Source: Woeseiaceae bacterium (GTDB lineage Bacteria; Pseudomonadota; Gammaproteobacteria; Steroidobacterales; Woeseiaceae). Taken from it: DNA of 64,000 bases. Within the stretch, counting starts at the first letter, position 1. Each line of letters begins with the position of its first letter. The notes under the pieces were generated by a model. It was not told the DNA's origin, made no database searches, and saw only the letters and a list, made by a program, of their open reading frames with translations. Location: contig JAJFKU010000073.1 in assembly GCA_021773035.1 (NCBI GenBank), forward strand, positions 25,345 through 89,344. The letters are read 5' to 3'. A program made the position numbers and the translations under genes. This document shows, in pieces, positions 8,753-17,805 of the stretch.

Positions 8753-10710
8753 AAGCACAGCCCAGGGGCACCGACGGTTCATTACTCCAGAGTCTGCCCT
8801 GGACCCTGGCAGCACTCGGCATTTCGCTGCTCCCACACATCCCCTATCTTCCGATCTGGATTACCGGCGCATTTGTGGGCTGCGCCGCATGGCGTTACGT
8901 CATCGAAAAGCGACGCCGTTTCCTGCCATCACGGTGGATTCGTGGCGGCCTTGCGCTGGTCTGTTTTCTGGGCGTGCTGGGCACCTATTCTTCTATCAGC
9001 GGCGTCGGCCCGGGTTCCGCACTGCTTGCCATCATGGCGGCGCTCAAGCTGCTGGAAACACGAAGACGGCGCGATCAGTTCGTGTTGCTGTTTATCTCCA
9101 TCTTCCTGGTGATGTCGTCGCTGCTGCGCGAACAGTACCTCTGGTCCTTACCCTATCTGATCGGCAGCATGCTGATCATCATGACCGCATGGCTGCGCAT
9201 GTCGGCCGGGGAAAACGATACGGCACGGCAGAGTTTCACTACGGGCGGCAGGCTGATGCTTTATGCAGCGCCGCTGGCAGTCGCCATGTGGGTCCTCTTC
9301 CCTCGACTGGCAGTGCCCTTCTGGGCCGTACCGGTCGATACCAGCCGCGCAGTCAGCGGCCTCAGCGACGAGATGAGTCCGGGAGATATAAGCTCGTTGT
9401 CGATGTCCGACGAGGTCGCGTTCCGAGTGCGCTTCGACGCTGCAATACCCGAGCCTCGCGACCGCTACTGGCGTGGGCTGGTGCTGAATACGTTCAATGG
9501 CAGGAAGTGGTCGAGATCATCAGAGCCAGGAGTTGGCCTCCCGGCCAGTGAGCAGATTTCCGTCAGCGGACAGAGCTTTTCCTACGAAGTCACTCTCGAG
9601 GCGACGAGCCAGCGATGGGTGTTCGCGATGGACATGCCAATGTCGTGGTCGCTCGAGAAAACGCTTATGGGCAGGCAGCAACAGCTGTTCCGCGAGACAC
9701 CGATCGAACAACGCGTTGCCTATGATGTCGTCTCCTACCCGGAATACACTGTACAGACGAAGCTTCCGCACTACCTTCAGCGCGGCTATACCGAACTGCG
9801 GGGCAGCAACAATCAGCGCAGTGCGGCACTGGCTCGGCAAATGCGCGAGGCCGCAGCTTCGGATACTGCATTCATCGACGCAGTGCTCCGGAAGTTCCGC
9901 AACGAGGAATATTTCTACACCTTACAGCCACCGCCTCTTGGCAGTAATCCGGTAGATGGCTTCCTGTTCGATACGAAACGCGGTTTTTGCGAGCACTATG
10001 CGTCGGCGTTCGCATTCATGATGCGCAGCGCCGGAATTCCGGCACGTATTGTACTGGGCTACCAGGGCGGTGAAATCAACCCGATGGGCGGTCACCTGAT
10101 CGTGCGGCAGTCGGACGCGCATGCCTGGAACGAAGTCTGGCTGGAAGACTATGGCTGGTATCGGGTCGATCCGACATCCGCGGTCGCACCGGAGCGCATT
10201 GAGTACGGCGCACGCAACGCAGCGCTTGATGGCATCGGCCTATCCTGGGGGTTTTCGGCACCGTCAGAGCTGCTGCAAAAACTGACCTTGACGTGGGATG
10301 CACTGAACGCGAAGTGGAATGACTGGATTCTGGGCTACGGCCCGGACAAACAGAGGAGTTTCCTGGAGTGGCTCGGCATGGACGATCCCAGCTGGCGAAA
10401 AATGCTGTTGACACTGGTCGCGGTCGTCGTCGCGTTGATTATCGGCGTCAGCGTATTAATGATGTTGCGCTATCGTACACCGTCGCGGGACCGTGCATCG
10501 ATACTCTATGACAGGTTCGTTAAGAAAACCGGGCTCAAGCGCCATCTTGGCGAGACTGCACAGGATTTTGCCCGCAGGGCGGCCGCGGAAAGCAAGCTCC
10601 CCGGCGCTGCCATCGATAAGTTTACAGCCGCCTACCTCGATGCCCGCTACGGACCAGAAACCGATGACGCAGAAACAAGACTGCGAGCAGCGCTCGCGGC
10701 CGTTACGTAG
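8749..10710 (+). CDS. TgpA-like transglutaminase (DUF3488/DUF4129)
   Basis: Inner-membrane protein with a periplasmic transglutaminase-like domain, homologous to Pseudomonas TgpA. I chose the GTG at 8749, which overlaps the DUF58 stop as GTGA, rather than the ATG 39 bases earlier; the product is then 653 residues. Order: five or six N-terminal helices (DUF3488, about 15-200), a periplasmic transglutaminase core with Cys414 in RGFCEHYA, His458 in SDAHAWNE and Asp474 in RVDPTS, one further helix (about 545-567), and a cytoplasmic DUF4129 tail. The full Cys-His-Asp triad suggests an active enzyme, perhaps a peptidase or transamidase acting on envelope proteins; the substrate is unknown. Confidence 0.88.
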   Translation: MKAQPRGTDGSLLQSLPWTLAALGISLLPHIPYLPIWITGAFVGCAAWRYVIEKRRRFLPSRWIRGGLALVCFLGVLGTYSSISGVGPGSALLAIMAALKLLETRRRRDQFVLLFISIFLVMSSLLREQYLWSLPYLIGSMLIIMTAWLRMSAGENDTARQSFTTGGRLMLYAAPLAVAMWVLFPRLAVPFWAVPVDTSRAVSGLSDEMSPGDISSLSMSDEVAFRVRFDAAIPEPRDRYWRGLVLNTFNGRKWSRSSEPGVGLPASEQISVSGQSFSYEVTLEATSQRWVFAMDMPMSWSLEKTLMGRQQQLFRETPIEQRVAYDVVSYPEYTVQTKLPHYLQRGYTELRGSNNQRSAALARQMREAAASDTAFIDAVLRKFRNEEYFYTLQPPPLGSNPVDGFLFDTKRGFCEHYASAFAFMMRSAGIPARIVLGYQGGEINPMGGHLIVRQSDAHAWNEVWLEDYGWYRVDPTSAVAPERIEYGARNAALDGIGLSWGFSAPSELLQKLTLTWDALNAKWNDWILGYGPDKQRSFLEWLGMDDPSWRKMLLTLVAVVVALIIGVSVLMMLRYRTPSRDRASILYDRFVKKTGLKRHLGETAQDFARRAAAESKLPGAAIDKFTAAYLDARYGPETDDAETRLRAALAAVT

Positions 10711-10739
10711 CGCAGGATGGAAGCCAACAAGACTGCTCT

Positions 10740-11183
10740 CTAACGTGGCGAAGCCGCGATCCTGACGTCTGGTATCCAATTGCGTTTTCTGCGCTCGAGC
10801 CTGCTTCCCGTGTCCTCGCCATCAAAATCCGTTGACGACGTGCTCAACGAGTGGGGACCGATATCCTCGAACGTATTGACGTTTACGCCGGCATATATCG
10901 CCCCATCGATTTCACTGAGCACAAACGGCACCACGCCGCAGGCCGAGCATATGTGGAAATCAGCTGTCTTAGTGCCGAACCGGTATTTGCGAACCAGCGC
11001 AGAATCCTTGATTGTAACGACCAGCAGCGAATCCCGATGCGACGTCCACACGCCACCATGTTTTCGACAAAAACTACAGCCACACTTTCTAACCTGTATT
11101 TCCAGCTCGTGTTCTGGCCATGGAAGCTCGAAACGAATGTTTCCGCAATGGCAGGCCGCACTGATATTCGTCGTCTTTTTCAT
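10740..11183 (-). CDS. GFA / CENP-V family zinc protein
   Basis: Small (147-residue) zinc-binding protein of the GFA family, named after glutathione-dependent formaldehyde-activating enzyme. Zinc-ligand clusters are visible: CHCG near residue 12, CGCSFC near 34-39, and CSAC near 97-100. Many family members have no known substrate, so the enzyme name should not be taken literally. Its ATG overlaps the stop of the upstream transporter gene (ATGA), so both are on one transcript. The 29-base space to tgpA holds no clear terminator; the two genes converge. Confidence 0.82.
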   Translation of the reverse strand: MKKTTNISAACHCGNIRFELPWPEHELEIQVRKCGCSFCRKHGGVWTSHRDSLLVVTIKDSALVRKYRFGTKTADFHICSACGVVPFVLSEIDGAIYAGVNVNTFEDIGPHSLSTSSTDFDGEDTGSRLERRKRNWIPDVRIAASPR

Positions 11184-12463
11184 GCATCAATGCCCTCGCT
11201 CGCAGGTCGCTCTGCATCCGGCAATCGCACGAGCGTGAGTAACAAGGCGCCGATAACAAACATCGGAATCAATGCGAGCAGCACCCACTTCGGGTCGTCG
11301 GAGAGCATTGCCGCGATAGCGACTATGGCCGGTCCCAGTACGTGCGCAAACTTCGTTGTCATACTGTAGAAGCCGAAAAACTCGCCCGGCTGGTTCGCCG
11401 GAATCAACGTAGCGTAAACCGAGCGGCTAAGCCCCTGCACGCCGCCCTGCACCGCACCGATAGTAGCCGCCATGACGTAGAATTCGCTGATATCGGTCAT
11501 CTGCATTCCCCAGAGACAGGCCCCAATGTAAGCAATCAACGCGAAATAAATGCCCTTCTTTGCGCCGAATCGATGGGCGAGGACGCCGTATAGCAGGGTC
11601 GCCGGGAAACCGACAAAGTTCGCAATCAACAGCGCCATGACAAGGTCGCTGTCCTCAAATCCCAGCCGCTGCCCGTAGTTGACCGACATGAAGATCACGG
11701 TGAACACGCCACCGACATAAAACCAGTAGCTGGCAAGGAATACTGTGACGTTACGATACTCGCGAATCTTAAGGATCGTAGTCCGCAGTTCGGAGTATGC
11801 AGTGCGGAATGTTCCCTGCGTTGCGACGGTCGGGCCTTTTTTTTCAGGAACGAAAAACAGCAACGGCAACAGAAACACCAACCACCAGACACCGACCGAA
11901 ATAAACGCAACGCTGAAAGCCTCCGCTGTGCTTTCCAGGCCGAAAGTCTGCGGTGACTTCAGCATCCACAGATGCAGCGACATTAGCGTCGCCCCGCCCA
12001 GATACCCCACCGAAAACCCAAGAGTCGAGACGAAGCTGTAGTTGCGGGGCTCGGTAATGTCGACCAGTAACGAGTCGTAAAAGACGGTCGCGCTGTAGAA
12101 ACCGACGGACGCGACGAGATAAAACCCCAGCGCAAGCGGCCATTGACCCTGGCCGACCAGGCCAAGCGCCGCCGTCGCTATCGCACCGGTTGTCGCAAAG
12201 ACGACGAGGAAGCGCTTCCTGTATCCGCCTGCATCTGCAATCGTACCAAGCAGCGGCGCACTGACGAATACGATCGCACTGGCAGCGAAGGTTATCCATC
12301 CCAAGCGAACGGTCGATGATGCACCGCTGTCAGTGGCTCCCCAGTAATTACCGAGAACGAGGGGAAACAGAACGGCAAGCACGCTCAATGCGAACGCGGA
12401 ATTCGCCCAGTCATACAATGCCCAGGTAATAACTTTTCTGCTTAGTAATTTGGGCTTTTGCAA
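11180..12463 (-). CDS. MFS transporter, Atg22/UMF1 type
   Basis: Polytopic inner-membrane protein of 427 residues with 11-12 predicted helices. The opening KVITWALYDWANSAFALSV is the signature of the UMF1 family (related to yeast Atg22, a vacuolar amino-acid effluxer), and the C-terminal half has VQGGVQGLSRSVYATLIP, also family-typical. Substrate is unknown in bacteria. It is followed by the GFA-family gene with a 4-base overlap and preceded, 28 bases upstream, by the end of prfC on the same strand, so prfC-umf1-gfa may be cotranscribed. Confidence 0.88.
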   Translation of the reverse strand: MQKPKLLSRKVITWALYDWANSAFALSVLAVLFPLVLGNYWGATDSGASSTVRLGWITFAASAIVFVSAPLLGTIADAGGYRKRFLVVFATTGAIATAALGLVGQGQWPLALGFYLVASVGFYSATVFYDSLLVDITEPRNYSFVSTLGFSVGYLGGATLMSLHLWMLKSPQTFGLESTAEAFSVAFISVGVWWLVFLLPLLFFVPEKKGPTVATQGTFRTAYSELRTTILKIREYRNVTVFLASYWFYVGGVFTVIFMSVNYGQRLGFEDSDLVMALLIANFVGFPATLLYGVLAHRFGAKKGIYFALIAYIGACLWGMQMTDISEFYVMAATIGAVQGGVQGLSRSVYATLIPANQPGEFFGFYSMTTKFAHVLGPAIVAIAAMLSDDPKWVLLALIPMFVIGALLLTLVRLPDAERPASEGIDA

Positions 12464-12491
12464 AACGGAGCCTCGGGTGAAGGCCTGGCTA

Positions 12492-14072
12492 CTAAAGCTC
12501 TCTGGTCTTGCGGAAAACGATATCCGGCCAGCGCTCCTCAGTCAGGTTGAGATTAACACGCGTCGGTGCAATGTAGACCAGACTGCCGCCATGATCCAGC
12601 GCGAGGTTGTCGTGCGCCTTGCGCTCGAAATCGCCGAGCATTTTTTCGTCTTCGCAATCGACCCACCGAGCCGTCGCTACATTGATCGCCTCAAACTGAC
12701 ATTCGACGTTGTATTCATCGCTCAGCCGATGCGCGACAACCTCGAATTGTAACGGGCCAACGGCACCCAGAATCAGGTCGTTGTTGCGCATTGGTTTGAA
12801 CAACTGGGTGGCGCCTTCTTCGCATAGCTGCGCCAGACCTTTCTGCAGCGCCTTCAAGCGCAGCGGATCTTTCAGTACTGCACGTCGGAATATCTCCGGA
12901 GCAAAACTCGGAATCCCGGTGAAACGGAGCTCTTCACCTTCGGAAAAGCTATCGCCAATGTTTATCGTCCCGTGATTGTGAATCCCTATGATGTCGCCGG
13001 CATAGGCCGTTTCGGCATGCTGGCGGTCCGCAGCCATGAACGTAATAGCGTCCGGAATCTTCATCTCTTTTCCGGACCGAACGTGCAGTGCCCGTATTCC
13101 TTTCCGGTACTCACCTGAGCAGATGCGCATGAACGCGATCCGATCGCGGTGAGCCGGGTCCATATTCGCCTGAATCTTGAAGACGAAACCCGTCAGCTTT
13201 TCTTCGTCAGGAAGCACCTTGCGCTGCTCGCTTTCGCGTGCGAGCGGCGCCGGCGCGTAGTTGACGAACTCGTCAAGCAATTCCTTGACGCCAAAGTTCC
13301 CGATCGCGGAACCAAAAAATACGGGCGTTTGCTTCGCGGCCAGGTAGTCATCGATGGACAACTCCGGACAGGCACCTTTGACCAGTTCGACTTCCTCACG
13401 AAAGTCGTCGGCCATATCGCCGAGAACGGCGCTTGCCTCATCAGAATACAGACCGTCGATAACCTCACGTTCCGACGCTTTTTCCCGCCCGACACGATCA
13501 TGTAGATAAATCTTGTCCTGTAACAGGTGATACACGCCGCGCAGCGAGCGGCCCATGCCGATAGGCCACGTAACCGGCGTGCATTGAATCTTTAACACGG
13601 ACTCTATTTCATCGAGCAGATCGATAGGCTCCTGGCCGTCTCTGTCGAGTTTGTTGATAAAGGTCATGATCGGCGTATCGCGCAGGCGACACACTTCCAT
13701 TAACTTGATCGTCCGTTTTTCAACGCCTTTCGCACAGTCAATGACCATCAGCGCCGAATCGACAGCGGTCAGCGTCCGATAGGTGTCCTCGGAAAAATCT
13801 TCATGCCCCGGTGTGTCCAGCAAATTGACGACATGGTCCTTGTACGGAAACTGCATCACGGACGAAGTCACAGAAATACCGCGTTGTTGTTCCAACGCCA
13901 TCCAGTCGGAGGTTGCATGACGACTGGCCTTGCGGCCTTTCACGGTACCCGCGAGCTGAATCGCACCACCGTAAAGCAGCAGCTTCTCAGTAAGTGTTGT
14001 CTTGCCGGCGTCCGGATGCGAGATAATCGCGAAAGTGCGCCGTTTGCTGACTTGTTCGTTGAGGTTTGCCAT
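12492..14072 (-). CDS. prfC: Peptide chain release factor 3
   Basis: Translational GTPase RF3, which removes RF1/RF2 from the ribosome after termination. 526 residues, essentially the E. coli length (529). G1 is SHPDAGKTTLTEK (about 18-30), G2 region QQRGISVTSSVMQF, G3 DTPGHEDF, G4 NKLDRDG. The G3 context and the absence of a domain IV distinguish it from EF-G. It is likely regulated only as a housekeeping gene; rimI begins an apparently separate block 65 bases upstream on the same strand. Confidence 0.97.
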   Translation of the reverse strand: MANLNEQVSKRRTFAIISHPDAGKTTLTEKLLLYGGAIQLAGTVKGRKASRHATSDWMALEQQRGISVTSSVMQFPYKDHVVNLLDTPGHEDFSEDTYRTLTAVDSALMVIDCAKGVEKRTIKLMEVCRLRDTPIMTFINKLDRDGQEPIDLLDEIESVLKIQCTPVTWPIGMGRSLRGVYHLLQDKIYLHDRVGREKASEREVIDGLYSDEASAVLGDMADDFREEVELVKGACPELSIDDYLAAKQTPVFFGSAIGNFGVKELLDEFVNYAPAPLARESEQRKVLPDEEKLTGFVFKIQANMDPAHRDRIAFMRICSGEYRKGIRALHVRSGKEMKIPDAITFMAADRQHAETAYAGDIIGIHNHGTINIGDSFSEGEELRFTGIPSFAPEIFRRAVLKDPLRLKALQKGLAQLCEEGATQLFKPMRNNDLILGAVGPLQFEVVAHRLSDEYNVECQFEAINVATARWVDCEDEKMLGDFERKAHDNLALDHGGSLVYIAPTRVNLNLTEERWPDIVFRKTREL

Positions 14073-14137
14073 TGCTGTGTCGAGACTTCAGTGGCGGCGC
14101 AGTCTAGCCGAATCCTGGCGCGCGCGATAGCGTCTGC

Positions 14138-14614
14138 TCAGTCTTCAATAACGAGCTTTTTGACGAGAACGGCCGCATCCTCACGACCTTCGTTGGCCTG
14201 ATAATAGGCGGGACGCTCGGCGATCTGATGAAAGCCCTTTTTGCGGTAAAGGGCCAGGGCAGTCTTGTTGGACGGCCGGACCTCCAGAAAAATCTCCCGT
14301 ACCGACGTCGAGCGCGCCCGGTAAAGCAGTTCATCGAGCAATTTCTCACCGTAACGAAGCGACCTGAAGTCCGGGTCAACGCACAGGTTGAGTATGTGCG
14401 CCTCACCTGCCGCGACCGAGAGTATCGAGTACCCGGCAACGCGGTCTTCTCGCACCAGCACGAAGCACTGGTAGCCGGCCAGCAGGCAGTCGCGAAACAC
14501 CCCGTGACTCCAGGGAAACTCGTAACTGCGGCGCTCGATATCGGACACCATTGGCAGATCGTCATGCAACATGTCACGAATCGTGCTCACCGGTTCTGCC
14601 ATCGGCGTAATCAT
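14138..14614 (-). CDS. rimI: Ribosomal protein S18 alanine N-acetyltransferase RimI
   Basis: GNAT acetyltransferase that modifies the N-terminal Ala of ribosomal protein S18. I take the ATG at 14614, which overlaps the uracil-DNA glycosylase stop as ATGA, giving 158 residues; a longer frame begins 36 bases upstream. The acetyl-CoA loop region is DPDFRSLRYGEKLLDELL, and LEVRPSNKTALALYRKKGF is the conserved RimI C-terminal block. The paired Q/RxxGxG/A loop reads RSLRYG, slightly divergent. Neighbouring a family 4 uracil-DNA glycosylase and RimI is a common bacterial arrangement. Confidence 0.9.
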   Translation of the reverse strand: MITPMAEPVSTIRDMLHDDLPMVSDIERRSYEFPWSHGVFRDCLLAGYQCFVLVREDRVAGYSILSVAAGEAHILNLCVDPDFRSLRYGEKLLDELLYRARSTSVREIFLEVRPSNKTALALYRKKGFHQIAERPAYYQANEGREDAAVLVKKLVIED

Positions 14615-15291
14615 ACGGCCACCTCTGCTGCCTGCGCTTTCGCCAGACACAGATCGCTCCAGGACTTACGTTTCTGCGACGGACTGCGTAGCAGATAAGC
14701 CGGGTGATACGTGACCACCAGCGGAATACCGTTGTGATCGTGCGGCCGACCGCGCATACGACCGACAGGGTCGTCGCAGCCCAGCAGGTTCTGCGCGGCG
14801 ATTTTTCCCACCGCCAGAATGATCTTCGGTTGCACCAGCGCTATTTGGCGCTCCAGGTAGGCGCGACACTCGGCAGCCTCTGACGGTTCCGGATCGCGGT
14901 TATTCGGCGGGCGACATTTGAGAATATTCGCAATAAACACGGCATCGCGACTCTGACCGATGGCCCGTAGCATTTCGTCGAGCATTTTTCCGGCGCGACC
15001 GACAAAGGGTTCGCCGCGACGATCCTCTTCAGCGCCCGGTGCTTCGCCAATAATCATCCAGTCAGCATTCTGATTGCCAATGCCAAAAACGGTTTGTGTC
15101 CGACTACCTGCCAACTCGCAGCGCGTACAATCGCTAACGCACTGCCGCAGCTCGCCCCAATCCAGCTCGTCGGCAAACCCGGCGCCGGTATCACTGCTGG
15201 CGGCAGCGGGCTCAGGCGCATCCTGTGGCAGCCACACGTCAATACCCATCGCCTGCAGATAGGCACGTCGTTGATGTTCTGGATGGGTCAT
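14611..15291 (-). CDS. Family 4 uracil-DNA glycosylase (Fe-S)
   Basis: DNA repair enzyme that removes uracil from DNA, of the iron-sulfur family 4 (UdgA) type. 226 residues. An N-terminal extension of about 50 residues (with the YLQAMGIDVW motif often seen in gammaproteobacterial versions) precedes the core. Four cluster cysteines are present: CTRC and the pair in KCRPPNNRDPEPSEAAEC. Active-site motif GEAPGAEEDRRGEPFVGRAG and the late HPAYLL motif (His) are intact. Cotranscribed with rimI by a 4-base overlap. Confidence 0.92.
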   Translation of the reverse strand: MTHPEHQRRAYLQAMGIDVWLPQDAPEPAAASSDTGAGFADELDWGELRQCVSDCTRCELAGSRTQTVFGIGNQNADWMIIGEAPGAEEDRRGEPFVGRAGKMLDEMLRAIGQSRDAVFIANILKCRPPNNRDPEPSEAAECRAYLERQIALVQPKIILAVGKIAAQNLLGCDDPVGRMRGRPHDHNGIPLVVTYHPAYLLRSPSQKRKSWSDLCLAKAQAAEVAV

Positions 15292-15374
15292 TGGTCGGGA
15301 CCGGGCGTCAGTATTAACATCGATTTTGCCACGGCCCGACGTTCATTTCACGATCCGCGCCCTATCGGGCCGTT

Positions 15375-15971
15375 TTACTTCGGTGCCGGGACACTTCCGA
15401 TCTGATCGATCCCGGCAACGACAATCTGACCAGGCTCGACCAGCACCTTGCCGTCGACCGGTATCTGCACCTCAGCCGTACGAGCCAGGCGCAAATAGGC
15501 ACATCGCTGCCCTTGTCCAAGCCGTTCGCCGAACTGCGCGAAAGCTCGCGGCGGCAGACCGAGGCGATAACCGCTGAACTTCAAAAGGACATCCGCGCCT
15601 TCATCGCTCTGCACCCACAGTGCTTTCTTGCCAGGATTTCTGATAATGCCCTCGATCGGGCTACGCGCCGTGTAGGTACCAAGACTGTTGATCCTGATCA
15701 GTATGCGCAGCGCAGCCGCGCCGGTATCACCCTGTTCCGTGCGCCCCGTTTCAACAACCTCACCGTCGACCGGGCTGAAGACACCGAGTGCAACCGAGGC
15801 CCCTGCCCGGTGCGGGTCCCGAAACAGGAGGTACAACAGGACGAACAGAGCGGCCGGTACAATGGCCGTCAGTGGCTCATAGTAACGAATCAACACGATG
15901 CCCAGTGCGATTACCAGCGCCAGCAAGAGCAGACCTTCCTGAGCAACAAACGGATTTCGGCGACCGTGCAA
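15375..15971 (-). CDS. Phosphatidylserine decarboxylase-like membrane protein lacking the pyruvoyl site
   Basis: 198-residue protein with two hydrophobic helices (about 14-48), then LFRDPHR and FSPVDGEVV, which match the archaeal/short-type phosphatidylserine decarboxylase fold. The rest aligns by eye to the family: the segment ending LARTAEVQIPVD stands where active enzymes have FGSRVDVYLP, so the Gly-Ser pair that self-cleaves to form the pyruvoyl group is replaced by Ala-Arg. The family His in LNVHVNRAP is also replaced (LGTYTARSP here). It should therefore not decarboxylate or self-process. It could bind lipid or act as a regulator; function unknown. It is divergent from proS, sharing a 102-base promoter region. 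Confidence 0.7.
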   Translation of the reverse strand: MHGRRNPFVAQEGLLLLALVIALGIVLIRYYEPLTAIVPAALFVLLYLLFRDPHRAGASVALGVFSPVDGEVVETGRTEQGDTGAAALRILIRINSLGTYTARSPIEGIIRNPGKKALWVQSDEGADVLLKFSGYRLGLPPRAFAQFGERLGQGQRCAYLRLARTAEVQIPVDGKVLVEPGQIVVAGIDQIGSVPAPK

Positions 15972-16073
15972 TTTGCAGCCCCTGCAGTCAAAGATGTCGG
16001 ACCTTCCCCTGCTTTGGCTTATCTGTCAATACGGTTAGAATGCGCGCCTCACACACTTTTTCTAAGGCAAGCA

Positions 16074-17768
16074 ATGCGTTTTTCGGAATTTGGGCTCACA
16101 ACACTAAAGGAAGTGCCTGCTGACGCAGAGATTGTCAGCCATAAACTGATGCTCCGGGCCGGCCTGATACGACGGCTGGCATCGGGGCTGTTCACGTGGA
16201 TGCCGCTGGGCCTGCGCGTTCTACGCAAAGTCGAAGCCATCGTACGTGAAGAAATGAACCGTGCCGGCGGACTCGAATTGCTGATGCCGGCTGTGCAACC
16301 GGCTGAGCTGTGGCAGGAGTCCGGTCGCTGGGACAAGTACGGCCCGTTGTTATTGCGTATGCACGATCGCCATAACCGCGACTACTGCTTCGGCCCTACT
16401 CACGAGGAAGTTATTACCGACGTCGCACGCCGCGAGCTACGCAGCTACAAACAGCTGCCAATCAACTACTACCAGATTCAGACCAAGTTCCGCGACGAGA
16501 TCCGACCCCGGTTCGGCGTCATGCGTTCCCGGGAGTTCATCATGAAGGACGCCTATTCCTTCGATATCGATCAATCCGGCCTCGAGGCATCCTACGCACG
16601 CATGCATGCGGCCTACACGGCAATATTCGAGCGCCTGGGTCTGAAGTTCCGGATTGTTGACGCCGACTCAGGAGAAATCGGCGGTAGTCGCTCACAGGAG
16701 TTTCATGTGCTGGCCGATTCCGGCGAAGACGCCATTGCCTACAGCGACGAGGACAATTACGCATCGAATATCGAGACGGCCGCGACCTCGCCAGGCGCAG
16801 GCAGCCCGCCGGAAGCCGGCGGGGACTTCGAGAAGATAGCGACGCCGGGCATCAGGACGATCAAGGCGCTGTGTGAGTTCCTCGACGTAGCGGCCGAGCA
16901 AACGCTGAAAACGCTGATTGTCGAAGGAAACGACGGTCCGATTGCGCTGGTACTGCGCGGCGACCATGAACTGAACACGGTCAAGGCGCAGAAGATTCCC
17001 GGCGTCGCGTCGCCGTTAACGATGGCAACCCCGGAGCAGATTGTGGCTGCGACTGGCTGCGGTCCGGGATTCGTCGGGCCGGTCGGTCTCGGGATGCCGG
17101 TTTATTTCGACCATGCCACGCTGGCGATGAGCGACTTCGTCTGCGGAGGCAACGAAAAGGACCAGCATTACGTCGGCACAAACTTCGGCCGCGATCTGGA
17201 GATACCGGAAACCGTCGATTTACGAAATGTCGTCGCCGGCGATCCAACGCCCGGCGGTAACGGCACACTCAGTATTGCCCGTGGAATAGAGGTTGGACAT
17301 ATCTTTCAGCTCGGCACTCAGTACAGCGAAGCTATGGGTGCCACCGTTCAGGACCCGAATGGGCAAAACCGGGTGATGTCCATGGGCTGCTACGGGATCG
17401 GCATTACGCGCATCGTCGGCGCGGCCATCGAGCAGAATCACGACGACGCCGGCATCATCTGGCCGGCTCCGCTGGCACCGTTCGATGTCGTTCTCATCGC
17501 GATCAACATGCATCGCTCCGAAGCCGTCGCCGCGGCGGCGGAAGAGCTCTATCGTGAGCTCAGCGAACAGGGTTACGAGGTGCTGCTCGACGATCGTAAG
17601 GCGCGGCCCGGTGTGCAATTTGCCGAGGCCGAACTTATCGGCGTCCCGCATCGTCTCGTCATTAGCGAGCGTGGCCTCGCCGCAGGCGAACTCGAGTATC
17701 GTCACCGCAGCGCCTCCGAATCGCAAAACCTGAAACGTGAGGAAGCTCTCAATTTACTGAAAGAATGA
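16074..17768 (+). CDS. proS: Prolyl-tRNA synthetase
   Basis: Class II synthetase charging tRNA-Pro, with the bacterial INS editing domain. I start at the ATG at 16074 (AAGG 7 bases upstream; MRFSEFGLTTLKEVPADAE is the family N-terminus); the frame stays open 561 bases further upstream but that part is antisense to the Psd-like gene. The product is 564 residues (E. coli 572). Motif 2 region has CFGPTHEEV, motif 3 has CYGIGITR, and the INS domain lies at about 220-400. The C-terminal anticodon domain ends the protein. Closely followed by a lytic transglycosylase gene. Confidence 0.97.
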   Translation: MRFSEFGLTTLKEVPADAEIVSHKLMLRAGLIRRLASGLFTWMPLGLRVLRKVEAIVREEMNRAGGLELLMPAVQPAELWQESGRWDKYGPLLLRMHDRHNRDYCFGPTHEEVITDVARRELRSYKQLPINYYQIQTKFRDEIRPRFGVMRSREFIMKDAYSFDIDQSGLEASYARMHAAYTAIFERLGLKFRIVDADSGEIGGSRSQEFHVLADSGEDAIAYSDEDNYASNIETAATSPGAGSPPEAGGDFEKIATPGIRTIKALCEFLDVAAEQTLKTLIVEGNDGPIALVLRGDHELNTVKAQKIPGVASPLTMATPEQIVAATGCGPGFVGPVGLGMPVYFDHATLAMSDFVCGGNEKDQHYVGTNFGRDLEIPETVDLRNVVAGDPTPGGNGTLSIARGIEVGHIFQLGTQYSEAMGATVQDPNGQNRVMSMGCYGIGITRIVGAAIEQNHDDAGIIWPAPLAPFDVVLIAINMHRSEAVAAAAEELYRELSEQGYEVLLDDRKARPGVQFAEAELIGVPHRLVISERGLAAGELEYRHRSASESQNLKREEALNLLKE

Positions 17769-17805
17769 GCTGTAAGCTATTAATTAAATTAGAGTATGGC
17801 TGAAT

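Noticed and set aside
8667..9551. 294-residue open frame over DUF58 and tgpA
   Set aside because: Out of frame with both genes; composition is that of a shadow (many Arg, Pro and His).
15359..15376. Terminator of the Psd-like gene
   Set aside because: The GCCC/GGGC stem is only 4 pairs and its T run is on the wrong strand for that gene.
15513..16073. 187-residue N-terminal extension of proS
   Set aside because: The extension is antisense to the Psd-like gene, has no ProS homology, and the family N-terminus starts at 16074 after an AAGG site.
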